This document shows, piece after piece, positions 19,765 through 28,202 of a stretch of 64,000 nt of DNA. The position numbers and the translations under genes were made by a program. Origin of the DNA: Longimycelium tulufanense (GTDB lineage: Bacteria > Actinomycetota > Actinomycetes > Mycobacteriales > Pseudonocardiaceae); NCBI RefSeq assembly GCF_014645795.1, contig NZ_BMMK01000001.1:46337-110336 (forward strand), written 5' to 3'. The notes beneath the pieces are model-generated. The model was not told where the DNA came from and did not search any database. It saw nothing but the letters and a program-made list of their open reading frames with translations. Each line of letters opens with the position of its first letter. Position 1 is the stretch's first letter.

Positions 19765-19800
19765 GTGGTCCGGCGGGTTGTCGGGGGCCCGCCGGACCAC
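19765..19800 (+). terminator. terminator of the lipoprotein/ABC operon
   Basis: Perfect 13-bp stem (GTGGTCCGGCGGG with its complement) and 10-base loop, beginning 9 bases past the permease stop. Confidence 0.85.
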
Positions 19801-19936
19801 CCGCGCCGACGCGGGCGGCCAAGTGTCGTCGTGGCCGAGCACGTTCAAGATCGCCAGGTCGGGACCGGGGGCTCGCCTGGATCTGGTTTGGTACGCCCGG
19901 CGCGATGCGGACGCGGTGCTCCTGGCCTCGCCCGGA

Positions 19937-19967
19937 CCGGCCCTGCCGCGGTGATCGGCAGGGCCGG
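19937..19967 (-). terminator. terminator of the GH101 gene
   Basis: Perfect 12-bp stem (CCGGCCCTGCCG with its complement), 7-base loop, 35 bases past the stop of the minus-strand GH101 gene. Paired with 19765-19800 it insulates two convergent units. Confidence 0.8.
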
Positions 19968-20001
19968 CATGGGGCGACCCTTCAGCCGGCCGCGCTCGAG
20001 G

Positions 20002-23000
20002 TCACCGAGCCCGGCCCCGGTCGGTGCGCTCGGCGGTTCCGGCCTCGCACGGCACCCCCGCACCGCTCGTGGGGCCGAGGTCGACAACCTCGAAGTTGTC
20101 GAGGCTGAACTCGACCCCGTTGTCCCGCACCAACTTCCGAAGTCCGACCCAGGTGTCCCCGCAGGTGCTCGCGTCGAACTCGAGTACCTCCGCACCCGGC
20201 GTCGATCTGGCCGGTAGGGGTTTCACCAGTTCCTCGTGCGGCTTGCCGTCCGGGCCATCGGTGCCGAGTACCCAGCCGTACGCGCCGTCCGCCGCGGACT
20301 CGTAGGCAAACCGCACGCGATACCGGTGCCCGGGCTCGAACCGGACGTCGGTGGGAAGGGTCCGGTAGACCAGCTGGGGCGCGTACTCGAACGACTTCAG
20401 ACTCCACCTGCCCGCAAGCACGTCGTCGATCTTCTTGTTGTTCCACCCGGCCTGGGTGTACGGCGCGTTCAGCTCCGCGAGGTGGGTGCGAGAGTCGGAG
20501 CGGCTGTCACCACCGTGCACGAACGGTCCCCACCCCTGGTCGACGTCCTCGAAGTCCCAGAAGCTGACAGTGCCCTCCTTGGCTGGTCGGGCCATGCGCA
20601 CGATTCGGGCGTCGTCCAAGCGAACCACGGCATCGCCACTGTCCGCCCGAACACCGAACTCCACCGCGTCGTGCCCTTCCGGAACATCGAAGAACACCCG
20701 GACTCGTTGGAAGTGGGTATCGCGTTTCTCGTCCGCCGCGACGCGGTTGGGGACAGCCGAGCGCTCCAGACGGACGCTCTCCTCACGCCCGTCACGTGGC
20801 GTGACGAACACCGTGGTGTCGCGCCGTTGCCCGGGCTCGATCTCCACCGAGATCGACGCGGAGTAGGAGCCGGGCGCCAGGCCGGACACGCGCTGTGCCA
20901 GGGTCACCTCGCCGCCACCGCGGATCACGGCCTCCTGCTGGCCCCGTTCGTTGCGTCCGACCGAGGCGGACTCTGAGTCTCCGGAAACAGACCATCGCGA
21001 GAGGTCACCGGCGTTGAAGCCGGGGTCGCGCAGCGGGGTTCCCTCGCCCCAGCCGGGGGCGGGTTGGGGCCGGCTGGGCTCGAGCCCGGGGTGGAGGACG
21101 TAAGGCACGCCGGCCTTGGCGTCCAAGGTCACCTTTCCGCCCCGCACCCGAATCATTCCCGCGTGTTTGCGACCCTGGTCGGTCAACTCGTAGCGGTGGA
21201 CGGCGGGTAGTTGGCTCCACTGCGGTGGAAGCTGCCAGGTGGTGGTCCCGCCCGTGGGGTTGTAGTGGTAGGCCTTCTCGGGTCGCGCGGGGTTCCACGG
21301 CAACAGGTAGGTCCCACCGTCATAGACAAGTCGGTCACCCTGGAAGATCTGCCTGCGGCCGGCGGTGTCGGTCACCCGGACTCCGTCGGAGAGCCTGATC
21401 TCGTGCTCGCTCATCCGCCGCACCGGGAAGTGCTGCATGTACTTGGTCGGCAGGTTCTGGCGGAAGACGTTGGCCAGGAACGCGTTGTAGTCGGTCTTGG
21501 CCTGCCAACCCTCGAACTCGACGATCCGGCTTCCCATCAGTAGCGGATGCTGGACGAACACGTCCTTATGGTCGTTGCGCAGGAACCGGATGATCGCCGA
21601 GTTGATCCCCCGCACCGAGTCGGGTCCGTAGTCCAGCTCGTTCGCCCAGTGCGACCACAGTTGCTCGCGCTCCAACCGGTGCGACCACTCGGAGAGCACC
21701 TGGAAGCCCTGGCCACGCAACTCGCGCATGAGCCGTTCGGCGGTCCACCCCGTCTCGCGGAACACGTCGACGTAGAGGACGTCCAACAGTCCCGCCGTCT
21801 CGTCCCGAAGCTGGCGGAACCGGCGCTGGACATCCCCTGAGACGAGATCGTGGCGTTGGTTGATCCGGTAGGACTGGTCCATCCACGCCCAGGCCGGGTC
21901 GTTGACGTTGACCAGGTCCTCGGAGAAGGCGTGTGCCTCGGGGTAGGACTCGGTGGCGTTCACGTGGACGGCGAAGTCGACGTTCCACGGCCTTCCGTAC
22001 TTCAGTAGGGCCCGTAAGTCTCGGAGACCTCCGGCGCGCTGGTTGTAGTGACCCCCGTAGTCCGGGTGCGCCGCGTCATGCCCTTCCGACTGGTAGCCCT
22101 TCAGCAGTGCCAGCTGTCGCAAGCCGTCGGTGGCGAGGCTGATCCGCTTGACATCGTCCAACGTTCGTAGGAACGGGTGGGTCGCGGTGGAGCCGATGTT
22201 GTAGGGGATGTGCGGTACCACGCGGTGCCTGGTGTGCTCCGCCCCGGCGGGCATCCACATGATCTTGCGGAATGCGATCGCCGCGTCCTGCCAGTCGACA
22301 ACGGAGTCGCCGTTGCGGTCCCCGCTGAGGACGACCCTCGCCAACGGAACCGGGGTCGGTTCGGTGTCGTCGGTGCGAGCCCCGCGCGCCCGGTACGTCC
22401 ACTGACCACTCCACACGCTGACCGTGGTCACGTCGCCGTTCCTGCGCGCCTGCCGCCATAGGCGGCCGTTGTCGTTGGTGTTGGGGGCACCGTCGTTGTC
22501 GTAGACCGACATCGTCTCGATCGCGGCGGCGAGCTTGCCGGTACTGACGAGGGCATAGGCCGAGCCCTGCGGCTCCGCGTCGGCCGGCGTGTCCGCCGTG
22601 ACCGGGTAGATGCTGTCTCCGTTGCCGTTCTTGTCGACATCGATCCGTGCGGCGGCGACCTGCGGCGCGGGATCGTCGCTCCGCACCGAAACCAGGTCGT
22701 GGTCGGGAATGTCAATGGTGTGGACGCGGAAGCTGTCACTGTCGACCACGCGCTCGATCCAGAACTCGGTGGCCCCGTCCCGCACCATGATCGACGCATG
22801 CAACCGCACGTCGGGAAGTTCCGGGAAGGTGATCCGGTACGCGGCGCGGAAGTCCGCTTCGAGCCGGACATCGGCCTCGACCCGCACGGGCCTGCCGTTC
22901 AGCACGATCGTGTCCAGCGGCTCGTCGCGGCCGTGCAGCGTGTTGCCGCTGCTCCGGTCGGTGTAGCTGACGACGCGGGGGAACTCGGTGCCCACGAGGA

Positions 23001-23151
23001 CCTCGACGGACGGGGTCCACAGCCGCATGGTGCCCGGCGGGACGTCGGTCACCGGCTGGGCCGCGGTCGGGACCGCGGTGACCACGGACCCGCCCGCAGC
23101 AACGAGAACCGCAGGGAGTACGGCGGTGAGCAGGGCGCTGCGTGCCGGCAT
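20002..23151 (-). CDS. secreted endo-alpha-N-acetylgalactosaminidase (GH101)
   Basis: A 1049-residue exported glycosidase. Residues 1-30 are a Sec signal (ALLTAVLPAVLVAAGGSVVT, cleavage after an Ala). The beta-sandwich N-domain runs to about 280. An EF-hand-like Ca site DRNGDSVVDWQD lies at 278-289. The GH101 barrel follows, with nucleophile Asp462 (LDVLYVDVFRETGW) and acid/base Glu488 (GFQVLSEWSHRLE). C-terminal beta-domains (about 690-1020) look carbohydrate-binding. The family releases the core-1 Gal-GalNAc disaccharide from Ser/Thr O-glycans of mucin-type proteins. It stands alone with its own terminator. The 185-base gap to the divergent DUF418 gene carries dyads that suggest regulation. 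An unusual capability for a soil-type actinobacterium, but known in Streptomyces. Confidence 0.93.
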   Translation of the reverse strand: MPARSALLTAVLPAVLVAAGGSVVTAVPTAAQPVTDVPPGTMRLWTPSVEVLVGTEFPRVVSYTDRSSGNTLHGRDEPLDTIVLNGRPVRVEADVRLEADFRAAYRITFPELPDVRLHASIMVRDGATEFWIERVVDSDSFRVHTIDIPDHDLVSVRSDDPAPQVAAARIDVDKNGNGDSIYPVTADTPADAEPQGSAYALVSTGKLAAAIETMSVYDNDGAPNTNDNGRLWRQARRNGDVTTVSVWSGQWTYRARGARTDDTEPTPVPLARVVLSGDRNGDSVVDWQDAAIAFRKIMWMPAGAEHTRHRVVPHIPYNIGSTATHPFLRTLDDVKRISLATDGLRQLALLKGYQSEGHDAAHPDYGGHYNQRAGGLRDLRALLKYGRPWNVDFAVHVNATESYPEAHAFSEDLVNVNDPAWAWMDQSYRINQRHDLVSGDVQRRFRQLRDETAGLLDVLYVDVFRETGWTAERLMRELRGQGFQVLSEWSHRLEREQLWSHWANELDYGPDSVRGINSAIIRFLRNDHKDVFVQHPLLMGSRIVEFEGWQAKTDYNAFLANVFRQNLPTKYMQHFPVRRMSEHEIRLSDGVRVTDTAGRRQIFQGDRLVYDGGTYLLPWNPARPEKAYHYNPTGGTTTWQLPPQWSQLPAVHRYELTDQGRKHAGMIRVRGGKVTLDAKAGVPYVLHPGLEPSRPQPAPGWGEGTPLRDPGFNAGDLSRWSVSGDSESASVGRNERGQQEAVIRGGGEVTLAQRVSGLAPGSYSASISVEIEPGQRRDTTVFVTPRDGREESVRLERSAVPNRVAADEKRDTHFQRVRVFFDVPEGHDAVEFGVRADSGDAVVRLDDARIVRMARPAKEGTVSFWDFEDVDQGWGPFVHGGDSRSDSRTHLAELNAPYTQAGWNNKKIDDVLAGRWSLKSFEYAPQLVYRTLPTDVRFEPGHRYRVRFAYESAADGAYGWVLGTDGPDGKPHEELVKPLPARSTPGAEVLEFDASTCGDTWVGLRKLVRDNGVEFSLDNFEVVDLGPTSGAGVPCEAGTAERTDRGRAR

Positions 23152-23221
23152 GGCCCCTCCTGGCTCGGCTGCGCGAATGTGTACTTCGTAGATTTTTTAT
23201 GAACAAAAGTCAACAGTTTCG

Positions 23222-23239
23222 CTCATGAACGTGCATGAG
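23222..23239. promoter_or_regulatory. dyad upstream of GH101, possible operator
   Basis: CTCATG-AACGTG-CATGAG is a perfect 6+6 dyad 71 bases upstream of the GH101 start. Just downstream toward the gene, an AT-rich stretch contains ATGAACAAAAGTCAACAG, so ATGAAC occurs twice about 25 bases apart. The arrangement would suit a DeoR- or GntR-type sugar repressor; this is inference. Confidence 0.4.
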
Positions 23240-23312
23240 TAGGAACGGTCTGCGTCGGACGGGCGGCCGGGGGGAGCGGCCAGAGGTGTGGTGTGGAGCA
23301 AAGTGCTCCTCG

Positions 23313-23336
23313 TTTTTAACACAGATGTGCTAAAAA
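23313..23336. promoter_or_regulatory. 24-bp dyad abutting the DUF418 start codon
   Basis: TTTTTA-A-CACA-GA-TGTG-C-TAAAAA: two 11-base half-sites (TTTTTANCACA) around a 2-base centre, mismatched only at one flanking base and at the centre. It is strikingly AT-rich for this genome and ends exactly where GTG 23337 begins, leaving no Shine-Dalgarno. It is probably an operator overlapping a leaderless start. Confidence 0.6.
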
Positions 23337-24524
23337 GTGCGGGTGGCTGAGACGACGCAGTTCGCGCCGAGGCCGGCGCGGACCGAGGGGGAACAACGGA
23401 TCGTCCTGCTGGACGTGCTCCGTGGAGTGGCCATCCTGGGAACGTTGGGCACCAACATCTGGATCTTCACCGAACCCGGGGGCCTGCTCGCCGCGATCAC
23501 GCGGCTGGAAGACGACGTGTCGGTGGTCGAGGCCGTGTTGCGGTTCCTGGCCAACGGGAAGTTCCTGGGGATGCTGACGATCCTGTTCGGCGTTGGCCTG
23601 GAGATCCAACGCGCCTCGGCCACCCGTCGGGGGAAGCGGTGGCCGGGTCGGTACCTGTGGCGGATGGCGCTGCTGTTCGCCGACGGGGTCCTGCACTACG
23701 TGCTGGTGGTCGAGTTCGACATCCTGATGGGGTACGCGGTCACCGGGATCGTGGTGTCGTACCTGGTCCTCACGAGTGAACGGGCGCAACGGCGATGGAT
23801 GATCGCGGCCGGCGCGGTCCACGTCCTCCTCGTCACCGCGGTCACGTTCCTGCTGGCGACCGCCAGCGCCGAGGACCCGGGTGGGCCGCCGATCACGATC
23901 TACACCGACGGCAGCTATCTCGACCAGATCCGCTTCCGGTTCGAGCACATGGCGGCGTTCCGGGCCGAGCCGATCTACACGATCCCGATGGCAGTGTGCC
24001 TCTTCCTGCTCGGGACCCGTCTCTACCGCGCGGGAGCCTTCGGCGCGGACGAGCGGGGACGAGCCATTCGCCGCAGGCTGATGATCTACGGTCTGGGAAT
24101 CGGGGTGCCGCTCAACCTCGCCACCGCCCTCTCGGGGAACTTCGCCCTGGGGTTCGTCGACCGGTACCTACTGCCGCCGCTGGTGGCCCTGGGCTGCATC
24201 GGCCTGCTGGGGTGGTTGATCGAGCGAGTGCGCCAGGGCTGGGTGACGGCGAGCCTGGCGTCGATGGGCCGGATGGCGCTGTCCTGCTACATGATGCAGA
24301 ACATCCTTGCGTCGGTTCTCTGCTATGGCTGGGGCCTGGGTCTCGCGGCGAAGCTGGTCGACATCCGGGCGTTGTGGACGCCCCTCGCGTGGCTCGCGAT
24401 CGCGCTGGTGCTGCTGGTGTTCAGCCGGCTGTGGCTCGCGCGGTTCCGCCAGGGTCCGTTCGAAGCGGTATGGCGATGGGCGGTGGAGTCGCCGCGGCGC
24501 CGTCGGCCGGCCCGCCCGAACTAG
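23337..24524 (+). CDS. DUF418-domain membrane protein
   Basis: A 395-residue polytopic membrane protein with about ten hydrophobic segments. It starts with a polar leader and then IVLLDVLRGVAILGTLGTNI, the N-terminal signature of the DUF418/DUF1624-type acyltransferase-like superfamily (LLD.LRG.A). The C-terminal third (LASMGRMALSCYMMQNILAS ... FRQGPFEAVWRW) matches the DUF418 domain, whose function is not established; membrane transport or lipid/peptide modification has been suggested. GTG 23337 is chosen as the first start in frame; a GTG at 23343 is an alternative. Neither has a Shine-Dalgarno. The gene is divergent from GH101. Confidence 0.85.
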   Translation: MRVAETTQFAPRPARTEGEQRIVLLDVLRGVAILGTLGTNIWIFTEPGGLLAAITRLEDDVSVVEAVLRFLANGKFLGMLTILFGVGLEIQRASATRRGKRWPGRYLWRMALLFADGVLHYVLVVEFDILMGYAVTGIVVSYLVLTSERAQRRWMIAAGAVHVLLVTAVTFLLATASAEDPGGPPITIYTDGSYLDQIRFRFEHMAAFRAEPIYTIPMAVCLFLLGTRLYRAGAFGADERGRAIRRRLMIYGLGIGVPLNLATALSGNFALGFVDRYLLPPLVALGCIGLLGWLIERVRQGWVTASLASMGRMALSCYMMQNILASVLCYGWGLGLAAKLVDIRALWTPLAWLAIALVLLVFSRLWLARFRQGPFEAVWRWAVESPRRRRPARPN

Positions 24525-24640
24525 CACGAGAAGCGACCGACCACGCTGTTGCCGACGGCCCACCGGCCCGCAAGGGCTGATGGGCCATCGCTGCGTGTGG
24601 GCTGAGCCACTCATTCTCGGGCAAAGACCGCTATTGATCT

Positions 24641-24682
24641 ACTGATTCAGTCGTAAAAACTGGCGATCTCCACCGAATCAGT
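24641..24682. promoter_or_regulatory. inverted repeat upstream of MFS gene
   Basis: ACTGATTC at 24641 and GAATCAGT at 24675 are perfect 8-base inverted copies. The first lies in the near-palindrome ACTGATTCAGT. They sit in an AT-richer stretch about 110-150 bases before the MFS start. A possible operator; low support. Confidence 0.3.
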
Positions 24683-24794
24683 ACTACCTTGGACGACATC
24701 TCGCGAGGTCCGGGTTCGGTGCGAACCCGTGGACACGCGGAGCCCTCCCCCAACCGGGTCGAGCGGCGTGTGCGAATGCAATGGACGGTGAGCG

Positions 24795-26051
24795 ATGTTC
24801 CCGGCGGAGATGGTCAGGCGTGCCCGAAGGGCCACCGTGGCCACCTTCGGCGTCATCGGTTTTCTCTTCGGTGTCTGGGCCGCCCGGATCCCGAGCCTGG
24901 CCGCCGACCTCGGCCTCGGTGCGGCCGCTGTCGGCCTCGTGGTGTTGTGCTGGGGCGTGGGTGCCCTGCTCTGCATGCAGGCCATGCGCGTGGTGCTGGC
25001 CCGGGCCGGAAGCGGCGTCGTGCTTCGCGTGGCGACCGCGGCGTCGGCCATCACGGTCCTGCCGGTCGCGTTCGCGCCCGCACTCTCCCTCCTGGTGCCA
25101 GCCGTTGTCCTCTACGGCATGGCGTTCGGCATGGCCGACGTGGCGATGAACGCACAAGCAGCCACACTCGAGCGGATCACCCAGCGCCACGTGATGAACC
25201 GGATGCACGCGGGATGGAGCGCAGGCGCGGTGGCTGGCGGTCTGTGGGGCGTGGTGAGCGCGGCCGCCGGGCTCGGCTTCACCGCCACGCTGGCGATCGG
25301 CGGTGTGGCCATGCTTCCGGTCGCACTGGGGCTCGGAACCCGCTACCTGCCGGACGGTACGGCCGCCGCGGCCACGAACACCAGCACCGAACGGAAACGC
25401 CGGGTTCGCCTGCCCGCGGTGGTCTACGTCGCGGGAGCACTGTGCTTCGGCGGTTTCATGGTCGAGGGCGCGGCGGGGGACTGGAGTGCGCTCTACCTGA
25501 GCAACACGATCCTGAGCACGGAGGCCGTCGCCGCATTGGCCTACCCGTTGTTCGAGGCGGCCATGCTGGCCGGCCGGATGCTCGGTGACCGCGTGCGTGC
25601 GGTGGTCGGCGCACGCCGGATGCTGATCGGCGCCGGCGCCCTGACCGCCCTGGCGTTCACCGTCGTGGTGACGGCCACCAGCGCCTTGCAGGCGCTGCTC
25701 GGCTTCTTTTTTGCGGGCATGGCGGTGTGCGTGGTCGTCCCCCTCGCGTTCTCCCTGGCCGGCTCACTCGTGCCGCGTGCGGTTTCCGGCGCTGCGGTCG
25801 CACAGACCGCCGTGTTCGGTTACACGGGCCTGCTCCTGGCGCCCGTGCTCATCGGTTTCCTCGCAAGTGGCACAAGCTTGCGCCTCGGTCTCGGCACCGC
25901 GGTCGTGATCGGCGCGCTCATCACGATGGGCGCATGGACCCTTCCGCGCGACCAGCAACACTCGAGCGGCGAGGAGGGCTCCCACCCGGACACCGAGGCA
26001 AGCGCCAAGGAAACCGTCACAGCGTCTCGTGCGGACGCAGGAGTTCGGTGA
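24795..26051 (+). CDS. MFS transporter
   Basis: A 418-residue major facilitator with twelve predicted helices. The first reads FGVIGFLFGVWAARIPSLAADL; 'WAARIP.L...L' is the typical start of the sugar/unknown-substrate MFS group related to YfkF/YbjJ-like proteins. Helices 1-6 run to about residue 190 and 7-12 from about 210 to 385. The tail is polar (Glu/Ser/Thr-rich, about 35 residues). ATG 24795 is preceded by GGTGAG. The last 35 bases overlap the end of the convergent GH5 gene. The substrate cannot be named. Confidence 0.88.
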   Translation: MFPAEMVRRARRATVATFGVIGFLFGVWAARIPSLAADLGLGAAAVGLVVLCWGVGALLCMQAMRVVLARAGSGVVLRVATAASAITVLPVAFAPALSLLVPAVVLYGMAFGMADVAMNAQAATLERITQRHVMNRMHAGWSAGAVAGGLWGVVSAAAGLGFTATLAIGGVAMLPVALGLGTRYLPDGTAAAATNTSTERKRRVRLPAVVYVAGALCFGGFMVEGAAGDWSALYLSNTILSTEAVAALAYPLFEAAMLAGRMLGDRVRAVVGARRMLIGAGALTALAFTVVVTATSALQALLGFFFAGMAVCVVVPLAFSLAGSLVPRAVSGAAVAQTAVFGYTGLLLAPVLIGFLASGTSLRLGLGTAVVIGALITMGAWTLPRDQQHSSGEEGSHPDTEASAKETVTASRADAGVR

Positions 26052-27336
26052 TACCGCGGTTGGCAAGGTGCTCGGCGTCGTTCGTGCGCTCGCCGAGCAC
26101 CACCGCCGGCCGTGCACCGGCCGCGGTCAACCGCATCCACGCCTCGAAGAACGCGCCACCCGGTCCGGACGGGCCGCGTCCACCCTCCAGGACCAGCGCG
26201 ACCTTCCGGGGTTCCGGCCGCGGCGGGATCGCCCGTAGATGGGAGATCGTCTCGGCGAAAGCCTTGGCCAACGGTTTGCGCGACCGGTCGGATCGCAGCA
26301 GCCCCAGACCGTATTCCAGCTCCGGATAGTCGAGGAACCGGCGGCTGACGTCGTGCGAACACCACCACGTCACACCCCACACGTTCCTGGCATCAACCAC
26401 ATTGGACAGTGTGTGCACGGCGAACTCGGGTGCGTCATAAACGGGGATGTGTCCGTCCGGGGCGCCGACCTCCTGGACCCACACCATCCGGTTCGCGTCA
26501 TCGGCGTACGCCTTCGACAGCTCCACCGCGTACTCCGCGAGATGAGTTGCCTCCACCGAGAGTGGGCCGTAGCGGCGGGCACAGTTGTTGGTGAACACCC
26601 ACGGATGAACAACGGTCATCGCGCCCTTTGTCGCGGACGCACGAGGTGTGAACGGGTGACCATCGACGTACCACACGGCGTCGTAGGCACTGTGACAGTG
26701 CGGGTGCGCCGGATCCGTTTCCTGACATGCCCGGAGCAACCGATCCAGCCAAGCGTCAACTTCGCTGGGACCACAGGGATTGTGTGGCACCAGGTTGTTC
26801 GGCTCGTTACCGAGGGTGATCCCGAGGAAGTTCGGTTCGTCGCGCAACGTCTCGGCCAGGTTGGTCAGCAGGACCGCCTGCGCGTGGATCACGTCGGGAT
26901 CGGTGAAGATGTTGGCCTGGTGCCAGGTTTGCGTCCACGACGGGTAGAAGTCGAAGCTCGACAGATGGCCCTGCAGCGCGTCCACGGAGATGTCGAGCCC
27001 GCATTCCCGCGCGATGTGCACCATCTCCACGAGCTGGGCGATGGCACGCGGTCGAATGGTCCCGCGGTTCGGCTGGAAAACAGGCCAGACGCAGAAGACG
27101 CGAACGTGGTCCAGCCCGAGCTCGGCCAGACCGGCGAAGTCGCGGCGGATGGAGTCGGTGTCGAAGTCGAGCCAGGTGTGCCACCAGTGTTCGGACGGGG
27201 TGTAGTTGGCGCCGAATCGGGGAGCCTCCTGCTGCGTACTGATGACGCACCTCCTCTGCCCGGGACCTGCTCGCCGCGTCGAGTAGCCACACGGTCCATT
27301 CGAGGCATAACAGGAATCCGGGGCCGGCAAAGCCAC
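26017..27336 (-). CDS. GH5-like glycoside hydrolase (mannanase/cellulase type)
   Basis: An intracellular-looking (no signal peptide) TIM-barrel hydrolase. The conserved region starts at FGANYTPSEHWWHTWLDFD. Counting from GTG 27336, the acid/base is Glu178 in ITLGNEPNNL (the NEP motif) and the nucleophile is Glu289 in VWVQEVGAPDG. HPWVF and TWWCSHD supply subsite residues. This fits GH5 enzymes that cut beta-mannosyl or beta-glucosyl links. The start is unclear. A perfect AGGAGG lies at 27250-27255, but the codon six bases beyond it, at 27243, is ATC; the nearest canonical start upstream is GTG 27336, with no ribosome site. The 3' end overlaps the MFS gene by 35 bases. Confidence 0.78.
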   Translation of the reverse strand: MALPAPDSCYASNGPCGYSTRRAGPGQRRCVISTQQEAPRFGANYTPSEHWWHTWLDFDTDSIRRDFAGLAELGLDHVRVFCVWPVFQPNRGTIRPRAIAQLVEMVHIARECGLDISVDALQGHLSSFDFYPSWTQTWHQANIFTDPDVIHAQAVLLTNLAETLRDEPNFLGITLGNEPNNLVPHNPCGPSEVDAWLDRLLRACQETDPAHPHCHSAYDAVWYVDGHPFTPRASATKGAMTVVHPWVFTNNCARRYGPLSVEATHLAEYAVELSKAYADDANRMVWVQEVGAPDGHIPVYDAPEFAVHTLSNVVDARNVWGVTWWCSHDVSRRFLDYPELEYGLGLLRSDRSRKPLAKAFAETISHLRAIPPRPEPRKVALVLEGGRGPSGPGGAFFEAWMRLTAAGARPAVVLGERTNDAEHLANRGITELLRPHETL

Positions 27337-27346
27337 TGAACGGAGG

Positions 27347-27664
27347 TCAACCGAGGAGTACGTATGCCACGCCCAACAGGCCGACCGTGACGGCGAGGGC
27401 GGTGGACGCGGCGGGCAGCCGTCCGTCCGGCAGGGGCAGGTTCCCGCGGAGCCGGGCGGTGCCGCGCCGGTAACGCCGCCACGCCAGCACACCCACCGTC
27501 GCGGTCAGCGGCAGGGCGGTCGCCGTGAGCACCGCGGCGAGGGCCACGTGTCGGACCGCGGTCAGCTGGACCGCGACCAGGGCGAGCACCAGGAATGTCA
27601 GGCTCGTGCGCAGCCACGCCAGCGCCGTACGTTCGGGCTGGAGTCCGGGGTCCCAACGGGGCAC
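27347..27664 (-). CDS. DUF202 membrane protein, second of a pair
   Basis: 105 residues: 'WDPGLQPERTALAWLRTSLTFLVLAL' is the DUF202 signature (ERTALAWLRT), followed by three predicted membrane helices. GTG 27664 is the first start after the overlap with the upstream DUF202 gene. Short two-gene DUF202 operons are common in actinobacteria; relatives are YidH-like inner-membrane proteins of unknown function. Confidence 0.85.
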   Translation of the reverse strand: MPRWDPGLQPERTALAWLRTSLTFLVLALVAVQLTAVRHVALAAVLTATALPLTATVGVLAWRRYRRGTARLRGNLPLPDGRLPAASTALAVTVGLLGVAYVLLG

Positions 27665-27671
27665 GGCGTAC

Positions 27672-28037
27672 TCACCGCCACAGGATGAGCAACACGACCA
27701 ACACCCCGGCCAGGCCCAGCCCGTAGCCCAGCAACGCCGCCAGCCGGGGGGACGGCAGCGGGCGACCGGTCCGCATCGCCCGCTCGGTCCGCGCCCACCT
27801 CCCGAACGCCGTGGCCGCGGTGGCGATCCCGGCAACGAGCAACCCCAGGGCCAGCACGTCCTGCAGCCGGCTCTCCGGGGTCACCGTCTCGGCGGCCACC
27901 CCACCGGCCATCAACGCCAGGGAGGTGCGTAGCCAGGCCAGGAAGGTGCGCTCGTTGGCCAGCGTGAACCGCGGGTCCGGCTCCTCCCCGACCCGGTAGA
28001 CCCGCCGCGGCCAGCGGCGATCCCGTTCGTCACCCAC
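27672..28037 (-). CDS. DUF202/YidH-family membrane protein
   Basis: A 121-residue protein with an Arg/Asp-rich cytoplasmic N-terminus followed by DPRFTLANERTFLAWLRTSL, the DUF202 signature, and three predicted transmembrane helices (about 38-55, 63-82, 98-119). It resembles E. coli YidH and yeast VTC-type DUF202 domains. GTG 28037 has no clear ribosome site. It is the first gene of a two-gene unit with the adjacent DUF202 gene; only 7 bases separate them. Confidence 0.88.
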   Translation of the reverse strand: MGDERDRRWPRRVYRVGEEPDPRFTLANERTFLAWLRTSLALMAGGVAAETVTPESRLQDVLALGLLVAGIATAATAFGRWARTERAMRTGRPLPSPRLAALLGYGLGLAGVLVVLLILWR

Positions 28038-28144
28038 AAGACGACGGTATGCGCCGTTCCGCCGAGCGGCTGGCTCGACACCCGGCCGCGGGACTGGCGG
28101 GGAAGGGCGACCGGGACTCCGGAGAGGGAAGTCGATACGGAAAC

Positions 28145-28172
28145 GGCGCCCGGGCGGGACTGCCCGGGCGCC
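28145..28172 (-). terminator. terminator of the SGNH hydrolase gene
   Basis: Perfect 11-bp stem (GGCGCCCGGGC with its complement), 6-base loop, 30 bases past the SGNH gene stop on the minus strand. Confidence 0.8.
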
Positions 28173-28202
28173 ACCTCGCAGACGTTCACGTGGGTAACAG
28201 GC

